NCBI RefSeq assembly: GCF_007713715.1
Contig: NZ_VJWX01000007.1
Span: forward strand, 1 to 45,601
From: Amycolatopsis rhizosphaerae
GTDB taxonomy: Bacteria > Actinomycetota > Actinomycetes > Mycobacteriales > Pseudonocardiaceae
Length of the DNA stretch: 45,601 nucleotides
Reading direction: 5' to 3'
Positions 9,218-17,488 of this stretch are shown here, in pieces. The position numbers were made by a program, and so were the translations under genes. The notes beneath the pieces are model-generated. The model was not told where the DNA came from, ran no database searches, and was given only the letters and a program-made list of their open reading frames with translations. Position 1 is the first letter of the stretch. Each line of letters begins with the position of its first letter.

Positions 9218-10725
9218 AGCAGACCTCCCCGGTGACGAGGAAGTCCGATTCCGACCGGTAGGACCGCCACCACGAAGGTGCTGTCCTGCGCCAAGTCCAG
9301 CCTGAGGAGGCGGAATCTTCCGCTGGCGTCGTTCTCCAGCCGGGCGGCGTGATCCTCGATGTTCCATGTCCGCGGCACGGTGACCGAGGCAGCGACCGCG
9401 AAGCGCACCACCGAGTGCCCGGCCGCAACCGCCCGCTCCTGCGCGCGGGCACCGCTGGCCTCCCGCTCGTCCCTCGCGGTGGTGTTGAAGCCCTTCGACC
9501 GCTTCCAGTCGGTCGTGACGTTGACTCGGAATCGGTTGCCTTGGACCGCGCGGTGCGCCCTACGGGCGTCCAGCACCTCGTAGTGGATCGCCAGCGTGCG
9601 GCGCTCTCCAGCGGTGCGCACCGCCAGTAGTGGGCCCAGGCTGCCGAAAACCGTCCCGGCTTCGGGCATGAGCACGGTGTAGGAGACGGTGGCGAACCCG
9701 TCGTGGGTGTAGGCGCGCGGCGCAGGCGACGGCGCCTCGGTGGGGCCGGCCGCTGCCTTCTCCAGTCCGTGGCCGGCGACGCCGCGTTCGTGCGCGGACG
9801 CCAGAACCGCGCGGGCGGCCGGGTTGAACCCGGTGCGCAGCGCCTCGGCCATGCCCGCACCGTCCAACCACTCCACGGTCTGCGCGCCGAGCGCCTTGAG
9901 CGGGTCCTCCAGACCGTCGAGCACCCGGTACAGGGCGTGCGCCCGACCAGCGACACCCCCACCGGCGGCCACCGCAGGCTTGCGGAGGCTGTCTTCCGGG
10001 CCGCTGACCGTCACGAACAACTCGTGCCGCACGGAGACATTGCCGATGGTGCGGTCGAGTTCGTTGGTGGCCTGTCGGGCCAGTCGAGGTGCTTCCGGAA
10101 CCTCATGGCTGCCGCGCCACACCTCGTACTCGGTGCCGTCGTCGGGCACTGTGCGCACCAGCAGGCTCATCCGGTCGATGACCTCGCGGTGTCCCAACGA
10201 CAACAGCAGGTTTCCAAGCCGGGAAGCGAGCCGTTCGCACTGCTCGTAGGACAGCATCCCGACTCCGGAGTGCGTCAGCCGTGCGGTGGCACCCCATCGG
10301 TCGTCGCCGGTGTCATGAATAAGGCAAACCCGCCCCTGGTCCCTGAACTGCGGACCGTCGGGAAAGCTCACCCGCTGGAGGACTCCGGGAAGATCGGGCT
10401 CGCCCGGGTCGACCGGGACGCCCGCGGCGGCTTTGGACTGCCAGCGGGACCAGCCGGTAAGGACGCCGATCTGGTAGAGGACGAGGTGCCAGAACCATCG
10501 GAATGCCGGACGGCCGCGCACCGGAACCACGACCAAGGCGGCGATGAAGCCACAGATCAACAGCAGAATCGCCGCCTCGCCGAACCGGCCGTCCGAGACC
10601 GTCCAGAGCACCGGCAATGCCAGCGCGATACAGAGCATTACCTGCAACGGGGTCAGGCCCATGATCCAGCCGACGTGCTCACGCCGGTTGAGCCCGCGGT
10701 AAATGCGGGGTGCGCTTGACGTCAT
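9214..10725 (-). CDS. SCO6880-family T4SS protein
   Basis: A 503-residue protein. Two hydrophobic segments lie near the N-terminus (about 24-42 and 49-67, in the MGLTPLQVMLCIALALPVLW and AAILLLICGFIAALVVVPV regions), followed by a long soluble part with YRGLNRREHVGW at the extreme N-terminus. This matches the SCO6880 family, conserved just before the VirB4-like ATPase in actinobacterial T4SS-like operons. The membrane hairpin plus position suggests a VirB3/PrgI-like part fused to a cytoplasmic domain that works with the ATPase; that is inference. The ATG overlaps the upstream stop as ATGA. Confidence 0.8.
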   Translation of the reverse strand: MTSSAPRIYRGLNRREHVGWIMGLTPLQVMLCIALALPVLWTVSDGRFGEAAILLLICGFIAALVVVPVRGRPAFRWFWHLVLYQIGVLTGWSRWQSKAAAGVPVDPGEPDLPGVLQRVSFPDGPQFRDQGRVCLIHDTGDDRWGATARLTHSGVGMLSYEQCERLASRLGNLLLSLGHREVIDRMSLLVRTVPDDGTEYEVWRGSHEVPEAPRLARQATNELDRTIGNVSVRHELFVTVSGPEDSLRKPAVAAGGGVAGRAHALYRVLDGLEDPLKALGAQTVEWLDGAGMAEALRTGFNPAARAVLASAHERGVAGHGLEKAAAGPTEAPSPAPRAYTHDGFATVSYTVLMPEAGTVFGSLGPLLAVRTAGERRTLAIHYEVLDARRAHRAVQGNRFRVNVTTDWKRSKGFNTTARDEREASGARAQERAVAAGHSVVRFAVAASVTVPRTWNIEDHAARLENDASGRFRLLRLDLAQDSTFVVAVLPVGIGLPRHRGGLL

Positions 10726-11951
10726 GCGATCACCGCCGCTTCCCCTGCTTCACCGGCGGCGGCACCACCGCTGCCGCCGTCCGGCGGTTTCGGCGGAGGT
10801 GGGTCGTCTCCCTCGTCACCTGGACCGCCTTCGTCGTGGTCGCTCGGACCGAGATCGCGCCCGGAGGACGCGGCTCGTCCATGGTGGGCCGGAGGCGGTG
10901 CTGCGGCCTGCAATGCGGTCGAACTGTGGCCGACATCGGTGTCGTCCACCGATTCGTTGGCCTGGTTGGCCACCGTCTCGTCGAACCGGCCGGTGTTCGC
11001 GTCTTCCATCGCGCCACCGCCTCCGCTGCCACCAGCCGCGCCGGCGGCGAACATCGCGGGGTTGTTCGCACCGTAGGAGTCGACTCCGACGTCGGAAAGG
11101 GCGTCACGGAGGGCGGCTCCGGCATCGGAGTTCGGGTCGACGAAGGCAAACAGCCGGAACAGCACGAAGGGCGCCAGCAACGAGATGATCAGCACGCCGA
11201 CCCCGGCCAGCAGCCCCGACAGGCCCCGGGCGCCACCGGCGATGGCGACTCCGAGCACCAGGGTCATCGCCAGAACCGGTTTCATCGTGATGCAGGCCAG
11301 CAGCCACCGGCAAGCTCGCCAGAACCAGTTGGCTGTGACATTGGCGAGCAGGCCCGCCACGACGATCGGGATGGTGGCCACCAGCACGTAGGTCGCCGCC
11401 TCGCGGAAAAGCATCTCGAGGAGGTAGCCGATGGCCGCGGGGATCACACCGACGAACGCACAGACGCCCAGTACGACAGCTTTGACGCCGTCAACCACGC
11501 CGTCACCGAAGCTGGTGTGGTTGAGCGCATCGCTGAAGTTTTTGGACTGCAAGCCGTACTGGAGGATGCCGTTGGTCAGGCCGTCGACGGCCGCCAGGAA
11601 TCCGGCGACCAGGCCGACGGTCACCGCAAGCGCGATCCCGTACTGCACTGGGCCGCTGACCAGCCGCATGAATCCGCGGCCGCCGCGCAGATTGGTCAGG
11701 GTGAGCTGCCAGAAGAAGAGCCCCAGCGCAAGCACCCCGCTGATCCACAGCATCATCGGCCACAAGATCGAGATGGGTCCGGTGCGAGTGTCCACAGTGA
11801 ACACCGAAAACTGGTCGGCCAGGCCGAACGCGCCCCGCAGCACAGCGAGGCTCGCATCCCAGATCGCCTTCATAGACGCATCGAAGGCCGAAGAGATCAT
11901 GCCCTTGATCGCGCTGCCGAGAGCAGCGCCGATGTCATCGAACGGCCACAT
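10722..11951 (-). CDS. Polytopic T4SS channel protein (VirB6/TrbL-like)
   Basis: A 409-residue protein with about six hydrophobic segments, including ISILWPMMLWISGVLALG, YGIALAVTVGLVAGFLAAV, AVVLGVCAFVGVIPAAIGYLL, YVLVATIPIVVAGLLANV and LLAGVGVLIISLLAPFVLF. The last 100 residues are a soluble acidic tail rich in Gly, Pro, Ser and Asp. This topology fits VirB6/TrbL-type inner-membrane channel components. The start is the ATG at 11951 (MWPFDDIG), 2 bp after the upstream stop; the longer frame would overlap the previous gene. The stop overlaps the next start as ATGA. Confidence 0.75.
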   Translation of the reverse strand: MWPFDDIGAALGSAIKGMISSAFDASMKAIWDASLAVLRGAFGLADQFSVFTVDTRTGPISILWPMMLWISGVLALGLFFWQLTLTNLRGGRGFMRLVSGPVQYGIALAVTVGLVAGFLAAVDGLTNGILQYGLQSKNFSDALNHTSFGDGVVDGVKAVVLGVCAFVGVIPAAIGYLLEMLFREAATYVLVATIPIVVAGLLANVTANWFWRACRWLLACITMKPVLAMTLVLGVAIAGGARGLSGLLAGVGVLIISLLAPFVLFRLFAFVDPNSDAGAALRDALSDVGVDSYGANNPAMFAAGAAGGSGGGGAMEDANTGRFDETVANQANESVDDTDVGHSSTALQAAAPPPAHHGRAASSGRDLGPSDHDEGGPGDEGDDPPPPKPPDGGSGGAAAGEAGEAAVIA

Positions 11952-11953
11952 GG

Positions 11954-12763
11954 CTACCTCACCTCCCGGTAACCGGCCTTGACCGCGTCGGCGCTTCCCG
12001 GCCAGGCGCTGGGTGCCGGAGCGGCCAGCGCACCGGGTGCCATTCGCCAAGTCGACCCTGTCCACCGCATCGCCTGGCAGTCCCCTACTCCAGCGGCTAC
12101 TACCTGGCCCTGGACTGTCACGGAAAACTGGCCAAGCACGCACACCACGACGTACCTGCCATCGGCGGCCGTGCCCTTGATCTGCCCGTAGTTGATCTCA
12201 TAGGTGGCCGACATCCCGGCGACCGAGCCCGTCGCGGGCAGTCCGGCGCGTGACCGGAGACTGGTCAGCAAGGAGTAGAGCCCCGTCAAGCCGGGATCGG
12301 GCGCGCCAGGAAGCGATAACTCCCGGTAGGCGCGGGCATATACCTGTGGGTCGGCGGCCGTCAGTGCTGTCTCGTTGAGCGCCTTGAGCTGGCCGAGCGC
12401 ACCCTCCGGGGTCTCGGGGAAGCCGCCGGGAATCCACTGCCCGATGGTGATGGCTGGGTCCGGCACGTCGATGTCGGGCCCGGCGGTCATGGTGGTCATG
12501 ACCTGCGGCTGAGCTGCCTGCGCCGGTAACTGCACCATCGGCCGCGCGGCGAGCGCATTCTCCTCTGCAGCCGCGCTGTCCGGCCCGGCCGGCGCTGAAG
12601 GCGCTGGCGTACCCGCTGGCCTCGACTTGTCCGGGCGTGTGAGGTAGTGCGCGATCAGCACTGCGGCGGCCACGGCCACCACGAGGACGATCAGAGTGAA
12701 GATGGCAGTCAAGGTCATGCCCGCCTGACGGCGGGCCCGGCCCTCAGTGCGCGCCCCGGTCAC
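11954..12763 (-). CDS. Single-pass T4SS protein, possibly VirB8/TcpC-like
   Basis: A 269-residue protein with a basic N-terminus, one transmembrane helix (residues about 17-39), a Pro/Ala-rich linker and an extracytoplasmic domain of about 170 residues ending with strands such as YVVVCVLGQFSVTVQGQ. One short cytoplasmic tail, one helix and an exported alpha/beta domain is the layout of VirB8 and TcpC channel proteins; I see no sequence motif that proves it. The start is set at the GTG at 12763, 4 bp downstream of the preceding stop; the ATG at 12718 is the alternative. It belongs to the coupled transfer operon. Confidence 0.6.
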   Translation of the reverse strand: MTGARTEGRARRQAGMTLTAIFTLIVLVVAVAAAVLIAHYLTRPDKSRPAGTPAPSAPAGPDSAAAEENALAARPMVQLPAQAAQPQVMTTMTAGPDIDVPDPAITIGQWIPGGFPETPEGALGQLKALNETALTAADPQVYARAYRELSLPGAPDPGLTGLYSLLTSLRSRAGLPATGSVAGMSATYEINYGQIKGTAADGRYVVVCVLGQFSVTVQGQVVAAGVGDCQAMRWTGSTWRMAPGALAAPAPSAWPGSADAVKAGYREVR

Positions 12764-12767
12764 GGGA

Positions 12768-13067
12768 TCAGCCCCCTGTACCGGCGAAGTGCGAGATGAG
12801 CTGGTAGCCGATGCCGTAGAGCAGGCCACCCCCGATGGCGCAAAGCATCATGATCACGCCGATGCGGCCTGCGCGGTGATGGTCGACCCACCGGCCGCCG
12901 GCCCAGACGACCAGCCCGACAAAAAAGCCAACCAGGAGGGCGATTCCGGCCCCCCACTTGGCATTGCCGACTGCTTCGAGGATCTTGTCGCTGCCCGGCG
13001 GCGCGACAGGTCCTGGATTCGGGATCTGCTGGGCGAGAAACTGGATCGCCTCAAAACGCTCAATCAC
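12768..13067 (-). CDS. Small two-TM T4SS protein, candidate VirB2-like subunit
   Basis: A 99-residue protein. After about 35 polar residues come two hydrophobic helices (about 38-57 and 69-90) joined by a short basic loop (RWVDHHRAGRIG). Size and topology match VirB2/TrbC pilin-like subunits and small channel proteins of Gram-positive T4SS; no signature was recognised. The GTG at 13067 overlaps the upstream stop as GTGA (13064-13067), so I prefer it over a longer frame whose first 73 residues are basic, low-complexity and overlap the previous gene. Confidence 0.6.
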   Translation of the reverse strand: MIERFEAIQFLAQQIPNPGPVAPPGSDKILEAVGNAKWGAGIALLVGFFVGLVVWAGGRWVDHHRAGRIGVIMMLCAIGGGLLYGIGYQLISHFAGTGG

Positions 13068-14113
13068 GAACGCCCCCTTCGGTGCAAGCGCTTGCCAGTG
13101 CTCATGGGCTCGGGAAGAAGACCCCAGCGGCGCAGTACCGGCGTGATCGCCTGGCGCAGCCGAGCAGGGGTGACAGACGCGGTGATGCCGGACGCGGCAA
13201 GTTCCGAGTCGTAGGGCACGAACACCGCGTCCTTCAGCAGCGCCTCGACCCGGCGGCCTGCCGCGCCCGCGACCCCTTCTGGCCAACGTTTGGCGCCCAT
13301 CACGAGCAACTGCGTCGGCTGGTTCAGTTCAGCGCAGGCCGCCCACGGGTCCAGCCGGGCCAGCACCTGCTCGGCGTGCAGCAGCGAAGGACGGGACGGC
13401 CGCACGACCAGGACCGGCCGCGGCTGCGGAGTGCCCCGGCGCAGCCATGCTCCTGGCCCGGACAACGGGTGCGCCGCGACCCGCCACGGGTCGTGGCCCA
13501 GATCGACCACGGTGGCGTGCAGCTGCCGGACCGGCGGCCGCCAGAACCGCGGCTGGGGCACCGCGCCGGGCGCGACCACTGGCAACGTGGTCTCCAGGCG
13601 CGCCAGCAGGGCCTGGGCGCGCCACGAGTAACGGATGTGGACCTGCGAGTGTGGCCGAGCCACCCACGGCCCTTCGGAACGGGCCGCCATCGTTAGTCCC
13701 GACCTCGACGGGTCGGCCGGGTCGATCATCAGCGCGCAGCGCCCGGAGAGTTGGAGCACATCGGCAAGCAGCGTGGCCACAACCGACGCTCCAGCGCCGG
13801 GCGAGCCAGCCAGGACCGGGATTACCGTGCCGAAGCCCGACCAGTCCACAGCGGCGGCCACCGACGGAGACAATCCCCGCCCCTGCAACGTTGCCGCCGC
13901 GGCGCTTGCCGCGGTGAGCATTCCCGCTTCCACTGCGGCAGCAATGTCGGCTGGGGGCAGATCTGGCCACATCCGTTGGGCAGCGCGCGCAAGCTCGGCT
14001 TCGAAGGCGCGAACACCTTCCCCCGGCTCAGCCGGTGCATGCCCCGGCCTGGAGGATGACACCGTGGTGCTCGAGAAACCGTTGCTTCCCTGAGGATTCC
14101 TCGCTACGGCCAT
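13064..14113 (-). CDS. ParA/MinD-like P-loop protein, first gene of the transfer operon
   Basis: A 349-residue protein. The middle carries GTVIPVLAGSPGAGAS (about 95-110), a P-loop in which the usual GK[ST] is replaced by GAS, followed by VVATLLADVL and LMIDPADPSRSGL as in ParA/MinD-type ATPases. With the P-loop lysine missing, ATP hydrolysis is doubtful. Proteins of this kind open actinobacterial SCO6880-type operons and may help place the machinery or DNA. The start ATG at 14113 follows a clear GGAGAGG ribosome binding site; the 61 upstream codons are not convincing. The promoter lies about 200 bp upstream. Confidence 0.65.
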   Translation of the reverse strand: MAVARNPQGSNGFSSTTVSSSRPGHAPAEPGEGVRAFEAELARAAQRMWPDLPPADIAAAVEAGMLTAASAAAATLQGRGLSPSVAAAVDWSGFGTVIPVLAGSPGAGASVVATLLADVLQLSGRCALMIDPADPSRSGLTMAARSEGPWVARPHSQVHIRYSWRAQALLARLETTLPVVAPGAVPQPRFWRPPVRQLHATVVDLGHDPWRVAAHPLSGPGAWLRRGTPQPRPVLVVRPSRPSLLHAEQVLARLDPWAACAELNQPTQLLVMGAKRWPEGVAGAAGRRVEALLKDAVFVPYDSELAASGITASVTPARLRQAITPVLRRWGLLPEPMSTGKRLHRRGRS

Positions 14114-14286
14114 GTCCTCTCCTTCCCCCTCGGCCACCCTCGACGTGTAAGCACCCAGTTCCCGGCGCGGCGGCGAACACGTGCTGCCAAACACGGCAGC
14201 GTGCGAGTGCCAGCGAATGGCGGACCGCTGACACCGTCCACACGTGCTTGCCTGGGGCCGCGGCCTCGCGCGCCCCGCGTCGCCAG

Positions 14287-14360
14287 ACGTCCACATCAGT
14301 TGCCGTTCTCGCTAGACAGAGCTTAAGTCGAAGTGGGAACATGTCAACTGATGTGGACGT
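14287..14360. promoter_or_regulatory. 16-bp perfect inverted repeat, candidate operators
   Basis: ACGTCCACATCAGTTG at 14287-14302 is repeated as its exact reverse complement at 14345-14360. The two copies sit between the transfer operon and the divergent XRE gene at 14439. The right copy overlaps a candidate -35 of the XRE gene; the left copy lies just downstream of the candidate transfer-operon start point. A 13/14 match to the core CAACTGATGTGGAC occurs at 20446. Binding by the adjacent XRE protein is inferred. Confidence 0.7.
14320..14347 (-). promoter_or_regulatory. Candidate promoter of the transfer operon
   Basis: On the minus strand, TTGACA (14347-14342) is followed after 16 bp by TAAGCT (14325-14320). 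Transcription would start near 14313, leaving about 200 nt of untranslated leader before the ParA-like gene. The left operator copy begins 17 nt after the -10 hexamer. Confidence 0.5.
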
Positions 14361-14383
14361 TTTGACGAACGATCACCTATGAT
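14354..14383 (+). promoter_or_regulatory. Candidate promoter of the 14439 XRE gene
   Basis: TGGACG (14354-14359) and TATGAT (14378-14383) are separated by 18 bp. The -35 lies within the right arm of the inverted repeat, so a protein bound there would block it, which fits autoregulation. Confidence 0.35.
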
Positions 14384-14438
14384 TGGGTGACCGGTGGTCA
14401 CCCGTGGCGTGGAGAAACCGATTAAGGAGGCGTAGGCC

Positions 14439-14858
14439 GTGGCGGAGGCACCGACGCTGGCAGCCGTCATCGACAAGCTGTTCAAAACGATCAAGCGACC
14501 CAACGGGCAAGAACACTCTCTGGAGGAGGTCGCCCGGTGGTGTGCGGCATGGCTACGGCAGCGCGGTGAAGGAACCTTCTCAAAGGAGTACCTGCGGCAA
14601 CTCCGGTTAGGGATCAAGAGCAACCCGACCAAGCGTCATCTGGAGGCCATGGCCGCGTTCTTCCAGGTCGACCCGGCGATCTTCCTCGACTCGGAGAGGT
14701 CAGCCGAGATTCAAGCCGACCTCGAGTTGGCGGTGGCTATTCGCGACGCTGGTGTTTCGGCCCTGGCGATGCGGGCGGTCAGCCTCACCCCCGACGCACG
14801 CAAGCAGGTCATCGAATTCATCAAAAGCCTGCAAAACGAAGGAAAAACCCAAGGGTGA
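14439..14858 (+). CDS. XRE-like regulator, module A
   Basis: A 139-residue helix-turn-helix protein starting at a GTG behind a good ribosome binding site (AAGGAGG). The HTH region is about residues 28-85 (SLEEVARWCAAWL, then FSKEYLRQLRLGIKSNPTKR, then LEAMAAFFQVDPAIFLD), ending in the 'Fxv.P..Fl' pattern of XRE domains. The C-terminal helical part may allow dimerisation. It is divergent from the transfer operon and separated from it by the inverted repeat, so it is the likely operon repressor. An ImmA/IrrE protease gene of the same module lies at 16007, as in ImmR/ImmA pairs where the protease removes the repressor. Confidence 0.75.
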   Translation: MAEAPTLAAVIDKLFKTIKRPNGQEHSLEEVARWCAAWLRQRGEGTFSKEYLRQLRLGIKSNPTKRHLEAMAAFFQVDPAIFLDSERSAEIQADLELAVAIRDAGVSALAMRAVSLTPDARKQVIEFIKSLQNEGKTQG

Positions 14859-14876
14859 GGTTGGTGTCGTCTGGTT

Positions 14877-16016
14877 TCAGCCGGATGGCGTTCCGCGCCC
14901 GACACCGCCGAGAGCGCGGGACAAGGCGAGCAGTTCCCTCGTATCAGCTTCCATTCCCGCAGCTCTCGGCGCAGCCAGGACCATGGTCGTGCCGATCTCC
15001 TTACCCTGGGCGCTGCGAACCAGCGCGTCCCCGATCAGCTTGGATTGCCGCTCGGGAGGCTGGGACACGTCGATCGGCTCTTCCACGAAGGGACTGAGGC
15101 ACACCAGTCCGTCGCGACATTCGATCACACGTCGATAGAGCCGGAGCCGCATCTGGCGAACGCGGAAAGCCTCCCGCAGCGCACTGTCGGGCGGGAACAG
15201 CGCGATGTTGGGGAACTGCGTGGTCACCGCAAGCCAGAGGGGCCGCAACTGGCGATGCTGCCGCCGGGCCTCCAGCCACAGCCGCGCTTTCATCGCCCCG
15301 GTCCGGGCGCCGGGGTATCCGATACCGAGGCAGAACACGCTGATGCCGATCGCGAGCAGCGGGGTGGTCCACACCGCAACACCGAGCAACCCTGGCACGT
15401 TGAGGGTGAGTCCTCCCGCCACCGCCACCACCCGCGGCACATGGGTACCCAGGCAGCACACCATGAGGCCGACCGCGGCGACGCGGAGACTCAGGCGGGC
15501 CTGAGAATGGGAGCGTTCGGCGGCCGCCCATGCGAGGTAGGCCCCACGGCTCGTCGCGTAGGCCATGTACAGGTTGCCGATCAGGTAGAAGACGAGCGCC
15601 CCGGTGAATCCACCCGCGTCCTGGTAACTGGCACCACGGGCACCGGGAGTTGTGGCTACGAACGCAGCGGTCAGTGCGACGCTGGTCAGCAGCGCCAGGC
15701 CGACCTCGGTGTATCCGCGCATGCCTGCCCTTGCCGGGGCGATCGCAGCCTGCAACAGCACGATCAGCAGCGCGAAGAAGAACGTCAGAATGACGTTTTG
15801 GATGAGTTTCGGCAGGCCGTGGGAGACACGACCGGCCACACCGGGCACGCTGACCACGAGTTGCGCCGACAGTGCGATGAGCACCAGTACCGTGCAGGCC
15901 GTGACTGCCCGGAGCCCTTTGTCGTGCGGCGCGCGAGCCAACTGGGAGATCTTCCACAGCGCCGCGATTGTCGCCGCCAGCCACATAAGTACGTTGGGTA
16001 GCAGTATCAGAACCAC
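14877..16016 (-). CDS. Polytopic membrane protein (MAB_1171c/DUF6545-like), module A
   Basis: A 379-residue protein. The first 240 residues hold about seven hydrophobic segments; the last 140 form a soluble domain containing RLYRRVIECRDGLVCLSPF. The same layout and the RLYRRV[IL]E.RD motif recur in the protein at 19184-20389, so the two are paralogues. This looks like the family annotated as MAB_1171c putative transporter (DUF6545), for which I know no demonstrated function. The GTG start at 16016 overlaps the ImmA stop by 10 nt; an ATG at 15986 is possible. A role as membrane sensor or protease partner is inferred from consistent pairing with ImmA. Confidence 0.65.
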   Translation of the reverse strand: MVLILLPNVLMWLAATIAALWKISQLARAPHDKGLRAVTACTVLVLIALSAQLVVSVPGVAGRVSHGLPKLIQNVILTFFFALLIVLLQAAIAPARAGMRGYTEVGLALLTSVALTAAFVATTPGARGASYQDAGGFTGALVFYLIGNLYMAYATSRGAYLAWAAAERSHSQARLSLRVAAVGLMVCCLGTHVPRVVAVAGGLTLNVPGLLGVAVWTTPLLAIGISVFCLGIGYPGARTGAMKARLWLEARRQHRQLRPLWLAVTTQFPNIALFPPDSALREAFRVRQMRLRLYRRVIECRDGLVCLSPFVEEPIDVSQPPERQSKLIGDALVRSAQGKEIGTTMVLAAPRAAGMEADTRELLALSRALGGVGRGTPSG

Positions 16017-16549
16017 CCCTGGTGGTCGTCGAACGCGCCCTGAAGTCGTCGGCCCGCATCGGTCATGCGGTCGCGGGAGACGCCGAGCCGGTCGAGAAGC
16101 GTGGCCCAGTCCTTGACCACGGTCGCCACCATCTCGGCCTCCCGTTCGAAGGCGGGGCCGTACCCTTCCCGCCGCAACGCCCGGTGGACCATGTCCGGAG
16201 GGATGTCGGGAAAGAACTGGCTCCAAAGGTCGCCGTCTTCCTCGTAGCCCGAGTGGCCACTGATGATGTGGCCGATTTCGTGCAGGATGATGTGTTCTTG
16301 GTGCGCGGGCGTGGTGTTCTTCTGATAGACGATGTAATCGGCGTCGATGGTGCCGATCCAAAGTCCGAACACTCCAGGGGCCGGCAGCGGGTAGGGGATC
16401 AACTTGATCGGGCGGCCGCGGCGTTGGGCCAGACGTTCGCAGAGCACGCGAACGTTGAGCGGGGCATCAATCTGAAGCTCGCGCAGGAGCTGCTTGACCT
16501 CGCGCCTCAGGGCGAGATCGCTGCGCCAGGTTCCACAGTCACGTTTCAC
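16007..16549 (-). CDS. ImmA/IrrE-type metalloprotease, module A
   Basis: A 180-residue protein with the zinc motif HEIGH at 90-94, preceded by IILH as usual in ImmA/IrrE (COG2856) proteins, and a later EREAEM segment (135-140) that can supply the third ligand. Known members such as ImmA of ICEBs1 cleave an XRE repressor to derepress a mobile element. Here the candidate target is the XRE protein at 14439 or 17489. The start overlaps the end of the hydrolase gene by 11 bp, and the stop overlaps the membrane protein gene, so the three genes form one operon. Confidence 0.85.
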   Translation of the reverse strand: MKRDCGTWRSDLALRREVKQLLRELQIDAPLNVRVLCERLAQRRGRPIKLIPYPLPAPGVFGLWIGTIDADYIVYQKNTTPAHQEHIILHEIGHIISGHSGYEEDGDLWSQFFPDIPPDMVHRALRREGYGPAFEREAEMVATVVKDWATLLDRLGVSRDRMTDAGRRLQGAFDDHQGWF

Positions 16550-17369
16550 GGACCTCAGCTCCGGCGAACAGGGACTTCAGCCGATCTGCCACGGCCCGGG
16601 GATGGCTGACAAGCGCACCATGACCACCGGGCAGTTCGACGAACGGGCGGCCGATTTTGCCGGCCAGCTGCTCAGCGCAGCGGTACTCCCACTGGCCTCG
16701 CGATTCCTGGCCGCCGGTCAAGACGATCGTCGTCGAACGCGCGGCTGTCGCGATCTGGCCGGAGTCCAGCTCGGACGTGCGCACCGCGGGAAAGTCGTGG
16801 GTGAAGAACCAGCCGAGGTTCGCGTCCAGGTCACCCACCGCCGACGCCGGGCGCGCGCCTTCCTCAGCTGAACCCTGTCCTGCTCTGGTCAGCGATGCCA
16901 TACGACCGATCGCGGCCCGAACATCCTCGCGTGCAAGCGCGGCGATCTCGTCCAGCGCAGCTTCTCTCTCTGCGTCCAGTACCACGGTAGCCATGGGTGG
17001 TTCGTGTGCGACCAAGGTAGCTACGCGGTCAGGGTGACGGACGGCGAAGTGCAGTGCGATCAGGGCACCGATGCTGGCCCCAACCACGTATGCCGGTTCG
17101 ACGGTCACCGACGAAAGCAGTGTTGCCACGTCGTCGGCATGGGTCGCGATCGTGACCGGCGCGGTGTCCTCGGCAACCGCACTTCGGGACAGGCCGCGCC
17201 GGTCGTAGGTGATCACCTGGTGATCACAGGCCAGCGCTTCGGCGAGCTGTTGCGTGGCACCTGCCTCGCTCAGCCCACCTTGGATGATCAGGACCGGGCG
17301 GCCTTCACCGCGCGTCTCGTAGTAGAGCTGCGCTCCCTCAGCCCGCACCTTCCCGTGTTTGACCTGCAC
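16539..17369 (-). CDS. Alpha/beta hydrolase
   Basis: A 276-residue alpha/beta hydrolase fold protein: oxyanion region IIQGG near 28-32, nucleophile S99 in VGASIG, and the catalytic histidine in ELPGGHGAL near the C-terminus. The substrate cannot be told. It is the first gene of a minus-strand operon ending in immA and the membrane protein gene, overlapping immA by 11 bp. Module B has no such gene, so the hydrolase may be an addition rather than a core part. About 120 bp upstream of it is noncoding and should hold the operon promoter. Confidence 0.8.
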   Translation of the reverse strand: MQVKHGKVRAEGAQLYYETRGEGRPVLIIQGGLSEAGATQQLAEALACDHQVITYDRRGLSRSAVAEDTAPVTIATHADDVATLLSSVTVEPAYVVGASIGALIALHFAVRHPDRVATLVAHEPPMATVVLDAEREAALDEIAALAREDVRAAIGRMASLTRAGQGSAEEGARPASAVGDLDANLGWFFTHDFPAVRTSELDSGQIATAARSTTIVLTGGQESRGQWEYRCAEQLAGKIGRPFVELPGGHGALVSHPRAVADRLKSLFAGAEVRET

Positions 17370-17488
17370 TGCCGCCCCCCATCTCCGGCCGATGTCACAC
17401 GCTTGTGCTGCCAGGATCGCCTGTCGCGATCTTCTGCGCGTGAGTTTGAGTGCGTCATCGGCAGATACGCCGCATTAACGGCAAAAAT

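Noticed and set aside
9218-9367. N-terminal extension of the VirB4-like protein
   Set aside because: Overlaps 150 bp of the SCO6880-like gene; the GTGA overlap at 9217 gives a better start.
16017-16361. N-terminal extension of the module A membrane protein
   Set aside because: Would lie inside immA in another frame and is low-complexity Arg/His-rich sequence.
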